Positions 50,086 through 58,010 of a stretch of DNA of 64,000 nt are shown here, one piece after another. The translations under genes were made by a program, and so were the position numbers. Source of the DNA: JALORV01 sp963766365 (GTDB lineage Bacteria > Pseudomonadota > Gammaproteobacteria > Burkholderiales > Burkholderiaceae_F); the NCBI GenBank assembly GCA_963766365.1, contig CAVXZK010000002.1, forward strand, positions 1-64,000. The letters are read 5' to 3'. The notes under the pieces were generated by a model, which had not been told where the DNA came from, ran no database searches, and saw nothing but the letters and a program-made list of their open reading frames with translations. Every line of letters starts with the position of its first letter. Positions within the stretch are counted from its first letter, which is position 1.

Positions 50086-50294
50086 CACCCGCCTGGTCCA
50101 CAGTCGAGCGGAGCCCGAGCTCCGTTCCTCGATGTCTTCCGGACCCCGGTCAGCCGAAGCCGCTGCTGCGCGTCGCCGGCGCGCCGCTCGATCCGGGTAG
50201 AATCCTGCGGTTTTGGCGCCGGGCAACGCTTCCGGACGCCCTATAACTGCGGCCGTCGGCACACGACACGGCGCCGAGCGAGCAGAGGACGGGG

Positions 50295-50951
50295 ATGCGA
50301 CTGATACTGCTGGGACCGCCTGGAGCGGGCAAAGGCACGCAGGCCGCCTTCATCAAGGAACGCTTCGGCATCCCGCAGATCTCCACGGGCGACATGCTGC
50401 GCGCCGCCGTCAAGGCGGGCACGGCACTCGGCCTGGCAGCCAAGAAAGTGATGGACGCCGGCGGACTGGTCTCGGATGACATCATCATCCGTCTCGTCAC
50501 GGACCGGCTCCGGAAGCCGGACACCGCCAACGGCTACCTGTTCGACGGTTTCCCGCGCACGATTCCGCAGGCCGACGCGATGAAGCACGCCGGGGTCGCC
50601 CTCGACTACGTGCTCGAAATCGACGTGCCGGACGGCGACATCATCGATCGCATGAGCGGGCGCCGCGTGCACGTGGCCAGTGGCCGCACCTACCACGTAC
50701 GTTTCAATCCGCCGAAGGTTGCGGGCAAGGACGACCTCACCGGCGAGCCGCTGATCCTGCGCGACGACGACCGCGAGGACACGGTGCGCAAACGCCTCGA
50801 GGTCTACCACGCGCAGACCCGCGCACTGGTCGATTACTACACGCGATGGGCCGCCACCGGCGAAGCCCGCGCACCGAAGTACCGCAAGATCTCGGGCGTC
50901 GGTCCGGTGGACGAGATCCGGAATCGCGCGTTCGACGCGCTGGCATCCTAG
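50295..50951 (+). CDS. adk: Adenylate kinase
   Basis: The protein has 218 residues and is the long-lid type. The P-loop is LLGPPGAGKGTQA, followed by GIPQISTGDMLR, YLFDGFPRTIPQADAM and the lid RVHVASGRTYHVRFNPP. The cysteine-free lid means no zinc. It equilibrates ATP, ADP and AMP. It is followed after 43 bases by the pyrophosphatase gene, which uses another product of nucleotide metabolism. Confidence 0.97.
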   Translation: MRLILLGPPGAGKGTQAAFIKERFGIPQISTGDMLRAAVKAGTALGLAAKKVMDAGGLVSDDIIIRLVTDRLRKPDTANGYLFDGFPRTIPQADAMKHAGVALDYVLEIDVPDGDIIDRMSGRRVHVASGRTYHVRFNPPKVAGKDDLTGEPLILRDDDREDTVRKRLEVYHAQTRALVDYYTRWAATGEARAPKYRKISGVGPVDEIRNRAFDALAS

Positions 50952-50994
50952 TTTTCGCTGTTTTCAGTTCCGCAATTTCGATAAGGAGAACGTC

Positions 50995-53442
50995 ATGTCT
51001 GGATTGGGACTCGCCCTGCTCTGCGGCCTTGCGGCCGTGGCGTTCGGCGGCTGGTCGATCACCTGGATCCTGAAGCAGCCGGCGGGCAACGCGCGGATGC
51101 AGGAGATTGCCGCCGCGGTGCAAACGGGCGCGCAGGCCTACCTGAACCGCCAGTACCGCACGATCGCGATCGTCGGCGTGGTGCTTGCGATCATCATCGC
51201 CGTCGTGCCGCAGCTCGGCCTGTGGACCGCCATCGGCTTCGTGCTCGGCGCGGTGCTCTCGGGGCTCGCGGGCTACGTCGGCATGAATGTGTCCGTGCGT
51301 TCGAACGTGCGCACGGCACAGGCCGCGACGCAGGGCCTGAACCCGGCGCTCAACATCGCCTTCCGCGGCGGCGCCATTACTGGCCTGCTGGTGGTCGGTC
51401 TGGGGCTGATCGGTGTAGCCGGTTTCTACTGGATTCTGACGAAAACGCACGCCAGCTCGACGACACGCGACCTGCTGCATCCGATGATCGGGTTCGCCTT
51501 CGGAGCATCGCTGATCTCGATCTTTGCGCGACTTGGCGGTGGCATCTTCACCAAGGGCGCCGACGTCGGCGCCGACCTGGTCGGCAAGGTGGAAGCCGGT
51601 ATCCCGGAAGATGATCCGCGCAATCCGGCGGTCATCGCCGACAACGTCGGCGACAACGTCGGCGACTGTGCCGGCATGGCCGCGGACCTGTTCGAGACCT
51701 TTGCCGTGACAGTGATCGCGACGATGCTGATCGGCGGCCTGGTTTTCAAAGGCTCGGATGCCGGCATCATCTATCCGCTGGTGATCTCGGGTGTGTCGAT
51801 CCTGTCATCGATCGTCGGCTGCTTCTTCGTCAAGGCGCGCGACGGCGGCAAGATCATGAATGCGCTGTACCGCGGCCTGATCGTCGCCGCCGTGATCTCG
51901 CTGGTGCTGTTCTGGCCGGTCACGAGCTGGATCCTCGGCCCAGTGGTCGCCGGCGCCGGCGTCACCGTGATGAACCTCTACCTGGCCGCGGTCGTCGGCC
52001 TGGTGCTGACCGCGGCGCTGGTCTACATCACCGAGTACTACACCGGTACGCAGTTCAAGCCGGTCAAGTACGTGGCGCAGGCGTCGACGACCGGTCACGC
52101 GACCAACATCATCGCCGGCATCGCGGTGTCGATGAAGGCCTGCGCCTGGCCCGTGATCGCGATCTGCGCGGCCATCCTCGCCTCCTTCTGGCTGGCGGGC
52201 CTCTACGGCATTGCGGTCGCAGCGACATCCATGTTGTCGATGACCGGCATCATCGTCGCGCTCGACGCCTACGGCCCGATCACCGACAACGCCGGTGGCA
52301 TCGCCGAAATGGCGGACATGCCGAAGGAAGTGCGGGCCATTACCGACCCGCTGGACGCCGTTGGCAACACGACCAAGGCGGTGACCAAGGGCTACGCGAT
52401 CGGCTCTGCGGCCCTGGCCGCGCTGGTGCTGTTTGCCGACTACACCGGCGGCCTTGAGCAGGCCGGAATGAAGGTCACGTTCGACTTGTCGAACCACATG
52501 GTGATCATTGGTCTGTTCATCGGCGGCCTGATCCCGTTCCTCTTCGGCGCGATGGCGATGGAAGCGGTGGGCCGCGCGGCCGGCTCGGTGGTCGAGGAGG
52601 TGCGTCGCCAGTTCCGCGAGATCCCCGGCATCATGGAGTACAAGGCCAAGCCCGACTACAGCCGCGCGGTCGACATGCTGACGACGTCGGCGATCAAGGA
52701 AATGATGATCCCGTCGCTCCTGCCGGTGCTGGTGCCGATCGTCGTCGGCGTCATCCTTGGACCCGCGGCGCTCGGCGGCGTGCTGATGGGGACGATCGTC
52801 ACGGGTCTCTTCGTTGCAATCTCGATGACGACGGGCGGCGGCGCGTGGGACAACGCCAAGAAGTACATCGAGGAAGGCCACCACGGCGGCAAGGGCTCCG
52901 ACGCGCACAAGGCGGCCGTCACCGGTGACACCGTCGGCGACCCCTACAAGGACACCGCCGGCCCGGCGGTCAACCCGCTGATAAAGATCATCAACATCGT
53001 CGCGCTGCTGATCGTGCCGATCATCGCCGCGATTCATGGTGGCAAGCCCGCGCCGGCGGCTGCGGCTCCGGCCGCGCCGGTCGTGGTGGAAATCGCCGCG
53101 GTCGCCGTACCGATCGTGGTCGTGGTCGGCGTGCCTAACCGCGTGCACTTCAACACCGGCTCCGACGACATCGCGGTGTCCGGCAAGCGCATCCTTGACG
53201 GCTATGCCAGGGCGCTGAAGGCGAACCCAGACGCGAAGGTGGAACTCTCAGGCTACGCGGATCCCACCGGTGATGCCACGAAGAACCTTGAACTTGCCAA
53301 GGCGCGCGCGACGATAGTGCGTGATGCACTGGTCGCCGACGGCATCGCCTCCGAACGCATAGCGCTGGTCAAGCCCACCGACGTTATCGTCGGCCAGGGC
53401 AGCGACGCCGACGCACGCCGCGTTGACATCATCCTGCGTTAA
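50995..53442 (+). CDS. hppA: K+-independent proton-pumping pyrophosphatase fused to a C-terminal OmpA-like domain
   Basis: The protein has 815 residues. Residues 1 to about 680 are a membrane pyrophosphatase with about 16 helices. Catalytic motifs are DVGADLVGKVEAGIPEDDPR, NPAVIADNVGDNVGDCAG and the late DTVGDPYKDTAGPAVNPL. GNTTKAVTKGYAIGSA has Lys where K+-dependent enzymes have Ala, so it is the K+-independent type. A Pro/Ala/Val linker follows, then an OmpA-like domain of ~100 residues (VHFNTGSDDI, LSGYADPTGDATKNL, DADARRVDIIL) with the Asp and Arg that bind peptidoglycan in OmpA. Membrane pyrophosphatases have periplasmic termini, so the domain could reach the wall. A strong AAGGAG precedes the ATG. 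Confidence 0.95.
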   Translation: MSGLGLALLCGLAAVAFGGWSITWILKQPAGNARMQEIAAAVQTGAQAYLNRQYRTIAIVGVVLAIIIAVVPQLGLWTAIGFVLGAVLSGLAGYVGMNVSVRSNVRTAQAATQGLNPALNIAFRGGAITGLLVVGLGLIGVAGFYWILTKTHASSTTRDLLHPMIGFAFGASLISIFARLGGGIFTKGADVGADLVGKVEAGIPEDDPRNPAVIADNVGDNVGDCAGMAADLFETFAVTVIATMLIGGLVFKGSDAGIIYPLVISGVSILSSIVGCFFVKARDGGKIMNALYRGLIVAAVISLVLFWPVTSWILGPVVAGAGVTVMNLYLAAVVGLVLTAALVYITEYYTGTQFKPVKYVAQASTTGHATNIIAGIAVSMKACAWPVIAICAAILASFWLAGLYGIAVAATSMLSMTGIIVALDAYGPITDNAGGIAEMADMPKEVRAITDPLDAVGNTTKAVTKGYAIGSAALAALVLFADYTGGLEQAGMKVTFDLSNHMVIIGLFIGGLIPFLFGAMAMEAVGRAAGSVVEEVRRQFREIPGIMEYKAKPDYSRAVDMLTTSAIKEMMIPSLLPVLVPIVVGVILGPAALGGVLMGTIVTGLFVAISMTTGGGAWDNAKKYIEEGHHGGKGSDAHKAAVTGDTVGDPYKDTAGPAVNPLIKIINIVALLIVPIIAAIHGGKPAPAAAAPAAPVVVEIAAVAVPIVVVVGVPNRVHFNTGSDDIAVSGKRILDGYARALKANPDAKVELSGYADPTGDATKNLELAKARATIVRDALVADGIASERIALVKPTDVIVGQGSDADARRVDIILR

Positions 53443-53452
53443 AGGAAACCGC

Positions 53453-53956
53453 ATGTTCGACGAAGAAGATCGCGAAACCGGCTACGCGCTGTTCCTTGCC
53501 ATCGCCCTTGCCATCGCGGTGTCGATCTTCACGATCGGCATCGCCGCCGGTACCGCGATCGGTCAACTGGGGAAGAAGCCGGCCGATGCAGCCGCCGCCT
53601 TGCCGATTGCGGCTGTACCAGCGGCCTCCAGCGCCGCAACGGCGGACCTCGCGATGGTCAAGCTGTACTTCGAGCTCGGCAAGGCGGAGCTTCCGGCGGA
53701 CGCCCTGACCCAGCTGACACCACTACTGACGACAGCCAAGGACAAGGGCGGCAAGTGGGTCGTCTCCGGCTACCACGATGCCAGCGGTGACGCTGCCGCG
53801 AATGCCGAGCTGGCCAAGCAGCGGGCGTTCGCCGTGCGTGACCTGCTGGCGACCGCCGGCGTGCGCCCGGAGTCGATCGAGCTCAGCAAGCCGATGGTGA
53901 CCATGGGCGGGGCAGATCCGCGCGAAGCTCGCCGCGTCGAGATCTCGCTGCACTGA
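53453..53956 (+). CDS. Membrane-anchored OmpA-like protein, partner gene of hppA
   Basis: The protein has 167 residues: a short acidic N-terminus, one membrane helix (about 12-38), an Ala/Pro linker, and an OmpA-like domain (VKLYFELGKAELPADAL, VSGYHDASGDAAANAELAKQ, DPREARRVEISL). It has the same Asp and Arg pattern as the domain at the end of HppA, and the two domains look paralogous. It starts ten bases after hppA with a GGAAACC site, so both are expressed together. It probably links the inner membrane to peptidoglycan. A terminator follows. Confidence 0.85.
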   Translation: MFDEEDRETGYALFLAIALAIAVSIFTIGIAAGTAIGQLGKKPADAAAALPIAAVPAASSAATADLAMVKLYFELGKAELPADALTQLTPLLTTAKDKGGKWVVSGYHDASGDAAANAELAKQRAFAVRDLLATAGVRPESIELSKPMVTMGGADPREARRVEISLH

Positions 53957-53978
53957 AGCAGGACCACCGCATCGCTTC

Positions 53979-54013
53979 AGGGCGGTCAGCACACGCTGGG
54001 CCGCCCTTTTTTC
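53979..54013 (+). terminator. Rho-independent terminator after the hppA pair
   Basis: AGGGCGG (53979-53985) pairs with CCGCCCT (54001-54007), with an inner CAGC/GCTG stem, followed by six T residues (54007-54012). Confidence 0.92.
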
Positions 54014-54025
54014 TGGGAGCCTCCG

Positions 54026-54523
54026 ATGCATCTGCGTGACGCCCGCGCCGAGGACATTCCGGCAATCCAGTCGATCTACGCCCACCACGTGATGCACGGG
54101 CTCGGGACCTTCGAGACGGAACCGCCGGATGCGCACGAGATGCAGGCGCGTATGGCGCAGATCACCGGCGCCGGCTTTCCGTATCTGGTCGCGACCGACG
54201 GCAGTGAAGTGTTCGGCTATGCCTATGCCAATCACTTCCGTACCCGCGCGGCCTACCGCTACACCGTCGAGGACTCGATCTACGTGGCACCGTATGCCAT
54301 GGGCCATGGAGCCGGCAAGGCGCTGCTGAACGAACTGGTCGTCCGCAGCAGCAAGCTCGGCCTGCGGCAGATGCTGGCCGTCATCGGCGACTCGGACAAC
54401 GCCGCCTCGATCGGCGTTCACCGCGCCTGCGGCTTCGAACACGTCGGCACGATGACGGCAGTGGGTCGCAAGTTCGACCGCTGGATCGACGTCGTCATCA
54501 TGCAGCGCGCGCTCGCCACCTAG
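54026..54523 (+). CDS. GNAT N-acetyltransferase, phosphinothricin acetyltransferase-like
   Basis: The protein has 165 residues. The pattern LRDARAEDIPAIQSIYAHHV at the start, TFETEPPDAHEM, AYRYTVEDSIYVAP and MLAVIGDSDNAASIGVHRACGF is that of the Pat/MddA/YncA group, which acetylates phosphinothricin, methionine sulfoximine or sulfone-type amino acids. In most chromosomes the natural substrate is unclear. Its TAG overlaps the stop codon of the convergent CoA-transferase gene (CTAG). Confidence 0.9.
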   Translation: MHLRDARAEDIPAIQSIYAHHVMHGLGTFETEPPDAHEMQARMAQITGAGFPYLVATDGSEVFGYAYANHFRTRAAYRYTVEDSIYVAPYAMGHGAGKALLNELVVRSSKLGLRQMLAVIGDSDNAASIGVHRACGFEHVGTMTAVGRKFDRWIDVVIMQRALAT

Positions 54524-56520
54524 AGGTCGCGCACGTGCTGCAGCGCTTCGGCGGCTGATTCGTAGATGTGCGGTGAAACGCCGCGCTTGCTCAGAGCCTT
54601 GCCGAGCTTCGCGCGCAGGAATCCGGAAGTCGTGTACCGGCTGACGCCGAAGTAATAGTTGTCAACGAGCTGGTGCACCATATCGGCGTATTCCTGTGCC
54701 ACCTCCGGCGCCAGGTCGAAATGATCGTAGTTGACGATGCCATAGACCTTGTGACCGATCTCGTCCAGCCGGCGCTTGATCTCCGAATAAACGGCCGCCA
54801 CGTCGGCTGACGTGCGTATCGCCATGCGCTCGAAATTGAGGAACAGCACGTTGTGCTCCTCGTCGTACGACAGGCGCTGTTCCAGCGGGATCGCCAGCAT
54901 CCGTTCGCGCAGATTCATCGGCTCGCCCGCGAAGATCGCCGCATCCATCAGCACCGGGTCGCGCGGTACCAGCGGCTTGAACTCCATGCGCGCCAGGATG
55001 TCGCGCTCGATATCGATGCCGGGCGCGACCTCGATGAGTTCGAGGCCGTGTTCCCCCAGCCGGAAGACGCAACGTTCGGTGATGTAGAGCGCCGGCTGAC
55101 CACGGCGGCGCGCCTCGCTGCCGGAAAACGTACGGTGTTCCACTTGCCTGACGAATTTCCTGGGCCCGATGTCGTTCAGCAACCGCAGCTTGCCATCCTC
55201 GAGGTGGACCTGGAGGTCGCCGGCGCAGAAGGTTCCAACGAACACGACGCGCTTGGCCGACTGGGAAATATTGATGAAGCCCCCTGCACCGGCCAGGCGC
55301 GGCCCGAACTTGCTGACATTGAGGTTACCTTCACTGTCGGCCTGCGCGAGTCCGAGGAAGGCGAGGTCCAGGCCTCCGCCGTCGTAGAAGTCGAACTGGT
55401 AGGGCTGGTCGATGATCGCCTGCGTATTGACCGCGGCACCGAAGTTCAGGCCCGACGCGGGGATGCCGCCGACGACACCCGGTTCTGCCGTCAGCGTGAG
55501 CAGGTCGATCACTTTCTCCTCGGTCGCCACTGCCGCCACCCCCTCCGGCATGCCAATTCCGAGGTTGACGACGCTGTTAGCCTGCAACTCGAGCGCGGCG
55601 CGACGCGCGATGATCTTGCGCTCGCTCATCGGCATCGGCGCCAGCGAACTCACCGGCACCCGGATCTCGCCGGCGAAACCCGCGTTGTACTGCTCGACGA
55701 ACGTCTGCATGTGGTACTCGGGCTTTTCCGCGACGACGACGCAGTCGACGAGCACGCCGGGGATCTTCACCTGCCGCGGATTGAGCGACCCGCGTTCAGC
55801 GATACGCTCGACCTGCACAATCACGATACCGCCGGAGTTGCGTGCCGCCATCGCGATTGCCAGCGCTTCCAGCGTCAGCGCTTCGCGTTCCATCGTGATG
55901 TTGCCGTCCGGGTCCGCCGTCGTGCCGCGCACGACGCCGACGTGGATCGGGAACGCCTTGTAAAACAGGTACTGCTCGCCACCCACTGTCATCAGCTCGA
56001 CGATGTCTTCGGTCGTGCGCTCGTTGATCTTGCCACCGCCATGGCGCGGGTCGACGAAGGTGTCGAGGCCGATGCGCGAGAGGTGCCCGGGCTTGTGCGC
56101 GGCGATGTCCCGGAACAGGTGAGTGATGACGCCCTGCGGCAGGTTGTAGGCCTCGATGCGGTTGGCGACCGCCAGTGCCTGCAGCTTCGGCACCAGCCCC
56201 CAGTGGCCGCCGATCACGCGGCGGACCAGGCCTTCGTGGCCGAGATGGTTCAGTCCGCGTTCCTTGCCGTCGCCTTGCCCGGCGGCGTAGACCAGGGTCA
56301 GCCCCTCGGGACGGCCAACACCGTCGGGATCCTTCTCACTGGATTCGATGAATCGTTGCTCGAGTGCGACCGCGATGTTCTCGGGAAACCCGATGCCGAC
56401 GAAGCCGCTCGTCGCAAGCGTGTCGCCGTCGTGGATCAGCTGTACCGCTTCGCGCGCCGTGACGATCTTGCCTTTTTCAAAACTCTTGAGCCCCTGCAGC
56501 AATTCTCGCCCGCGCTTCAT
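54520..56520 (-). CDS. Acyl-CoA:acetate/3-ketoacid CoA-transferase with C-terminal extension
   Basis: The protein has 666 residues. Residues 1 to about 540 are a fused alpha/beta family I CoA-transferase: DGDTLATSGFVGIGFPEN, ERTTEDIVELMTVGGEQYL, and the active-site region VNLGIGMPEGVAAVATEE, whose Glu forms the CoA thioester. The last ~125 residues (from about LSYDEEHNVLFLNFERM) are absent from the usual ~520-residue propionate or acetate CoA-transferases. They contain VYGIVNYDHFDLAPEVAQEY and YFGVSRYTTSGFLRAKLG. ATG 56520 with AAGGGGG upstream was chosen. It probably moves CoA between short-chain acids. Confidence 0.88.
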   Translation of the reverse strand: MKRGRELLQGLKSFEKGKIVTAREAVQLIHDGDTLATSGFVGIGFPENIAVALEQRFIESSEKDPDGVGRPEGLTLVYAAGQGDGKERGLNHLGHEGLVRRVIGGHWGLVPKLQALAVANRIEAYNLPQGVITHLFRDIAAHKPGHLSRIGLDTFVDPRHGGGKINERTTEDIVELMTVGGEQYLFYKAFPIHVGVVRGTTADPDGNITMEREALTLEALAIAMAARNSGGIVIVQVERIAERGSLNPRQVKIPGVLVDCVVVAEKPEYHMQTFVEQYNAGFAGEIRVPVSSLAPMPMSERKIIARRAALELQANSVVNLGIGMPEGVAAVATEEKVIDLLTLTAEPGVVGGIPASGLNFGAAVNTQAIIDQPYQFDFYDGGGLDLAFLGLAQADSEGNLNVSKFGPRLAGAGGFINISQSAKRVVFVGTFCAGDLQVHLEDGKLRLLNDIGPRKFVRQVEHRTFSGSEARRRGQPALYITERCVFRLGEHGLELIEVAPGIDIERDILARMEFKPLVPRDPVLMDAAIFAGEPMNLRERMLAIPLEQRLSYDEEHNVLFLNFERMAIRTSADVAAVYSEIKRRLDEIGHKVYGIVNYDHFDLAPEVAQEYADMVHQLVDNYYFGVSRYTTSGFLRAKLGKALSKRGVSPHIYESAAEALQHVRDL

Positions 56521-56681
56521 TGCCATCCCCCTTGCCTGCAATTGGACTCCGCCGCAGCGGATCGGATCTGCGATCCCGGCCGTGACTGTAGTCATCCGAT
56601 TGGATTCTTGTCACGAAACTCGGCATTGCGGCAGAGTCAGTCTCGCCGGTGCGCGACTTTCCGCACGTTCCCGGTGATCCG

Positions 56682-57146
56682 ATGCGCCAGATTTCCCCCG
56701 GCTTGCCACGCTCTTTGTTCCTGTGCCTGCTCACAGCGGGCAACCTGGGAACGTCGACGCCGGCCACCGCGCAGATGCGCGTCGAGGCGGTTCCGGATTC
56801 GGTGCTGCGTCCGTACCCGGTACGCGCCGCCGATCCGACCGTAGGCACACTGGCCCCGGCGCGCAGCGCGCCGCAGCTCGCCGTATCGGCGCCGCGGTTT
56901 CGCGACTACAGCTGGCTCGGCGGCGCCGTACAGGTGGAGGGGCCGCGCGCGACTTTCGACGGCAGGTATACGCGGCCGAAGGTCGTCGTCGGCGTACCGT
57001 CCGAAGCGATGAAGGGATGGATGAATGCGGCCGGCGTGCCGGCGGAACAGTGCCTGCTGCCGATGGTGCGGGCCCGGGCCCGGCTCAGCCCGGACGGCGA
57101 CGCCAACGGCACCCTCTGGCTGTACGCCCGCTGCAGTTTCCATTAG
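56682..57146 (+). CDS. Hypothetical secreted protein, 154 residues
   Basis: I do not recognise the family. It starts MRQISPGLPRSLFLCLLTAG, a signal peptide probably cut after TPATAQ. The mature part is Pro/Arg/Val-rich with RDYSWLGGAVQVEGPRATFD and a late GTLWLYARCSFH. Two cysteines (in EQCLLP and ARCSFH) could form a disulfide in the periplasm. ATG 56682 was chosen over GTG 56649 because the signal peptide then sits at the start. It is divergent from the CoA-transferase and 78 bases before an SDR gene. Function unknown. Confidence 0.7.
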   Translation: MRQISPGLPRSLFLCLLTAGNLGTSTPATAQMRVEAVPDSVLRPYPVRAADPTVGTLAPARSAPQLAVSAPRFRDYSWLGGAVQVEGPRATFDGRYTRPKVVVGVPSEAMKGWMNAAGVPAEQCLLPMVRARARLSPDGDANGTLWLYARCSFH

Positions 57147-57224
57147 TCGCGTCGCACGGCCGGCCGCGTCGGTACGGTCCTCTACACTTCCCCGGCTCGA
57201 TTCACCTGGCTCTGGGAGGTCCTC

Positions 57225-57986
57225 ATGCAGATCAGCAACAACGTCTTCATCGTGACAGGCGGCGCGTCCGGACTCGGCGGTGCGACGACAAGAATGCTGG
57301 CTGCAGGCGGGGGCAAGGTCGTCATCGCGGATGTGCAGGCTGACCGCGGCGAAGCGCTCGCGCGCGAACTGGGCAGCGCACGTTTCGTGAAATGCGATGT
57401 GGCAAGTGAAGCCGACGGTCAGGCCGCGGTCGCCGCGGCCCTGGCGATGGGCCCGCTGCGCGGATTAATCAACTGCGCCGGCATTGCGATCGGCGAGAAG
57501 GTGGTCGGCAAGGAAGGCCCGCATGCACTCGCCTCGTTTGCGCGGGTCATCAACATCAACCTTGTCGGCACGTTCAACATGATCCGGCTCGCGGCCGACG
57601 CAATGGCGAAGCAGGAGTCCACCGCCGAGGGCGAACGTGGTGTCATCGTCAATACTGCGTCCGTCGCTGCGTTCGACGGACAGATCGGCCAGGCCGCGTA
57701 TTCCGCCTCCAAAGGCGGTGTTGTCGGCATGACGCTGCCGATCGCCCGCGATCTTTCCCGCAGCGGGATCCGCTGCGTGACAATCGCGCCCGGCCTCTTT
57801 GCGACGCCGATGCTGCTTGGCATGCCGCAGGAGGTGCAGGATTCGCTCGGCAAGCAGGTGCCGTTTCCGTCACGGCTCGGCAAGCCGGAGGAATATGCGG
57901 CGATGGTCCGCCACATCGTCGAGAACATGATGCTGAACGGCGAGACAATCCGCCTCGACGGCGCGATCCGCTTGCAGCCGAAGTAA
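57225..57986 (+). CDS. Short-chain dehydrogenase/reductase, 3-hydroxyacyl-CoA dehydrogenase type 2-like
   Basis: The protein has 253 residues. The NAD-binding TGGASGLGGATTRML and the acidic strand end VVIADVQ point to NAD. Next come LINCAGIAIGEKVVG, the catalytic Ser region IVNTASVAAFDGQIGQAAYS and the YSASKGGVVGMT Tyr/Lys. The ending reads NGETIRLDGAIRLQPK. It most resembles HSD17B10-type enzymes that oxidise 3-hydroxyacyl-CoA, which would fit fatty or branched acid oxidation. A GGGAGG site precedes the ATG. It is 24 bases before ggt. Confidence 0.92.
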   Translation: MQISNNVFIVTGGASGLGGATTRMLAAGGGKVVIADVQADRGEALARELGSARFVKCDVASEADGQAAVAAALAMGPLRGLINCAGIAIGEKVVGKEGPHALASFARVININLVGTFNMIRLAADAMAKQESTAEGERGVIVNTASVAAFDGQIGQAAYSASKGGVVGMTLPIARDLSRSGIRCVTIAPGLFATPMLLGMPQEVQDSLGKQVPFPSRLGKPEEYAAMVRHIVENMMLNGETIRLDGAIRLQPK

Positions 57987-58010
57987 GGCCGCGCGGCACG
58001 GGGGCCACGG

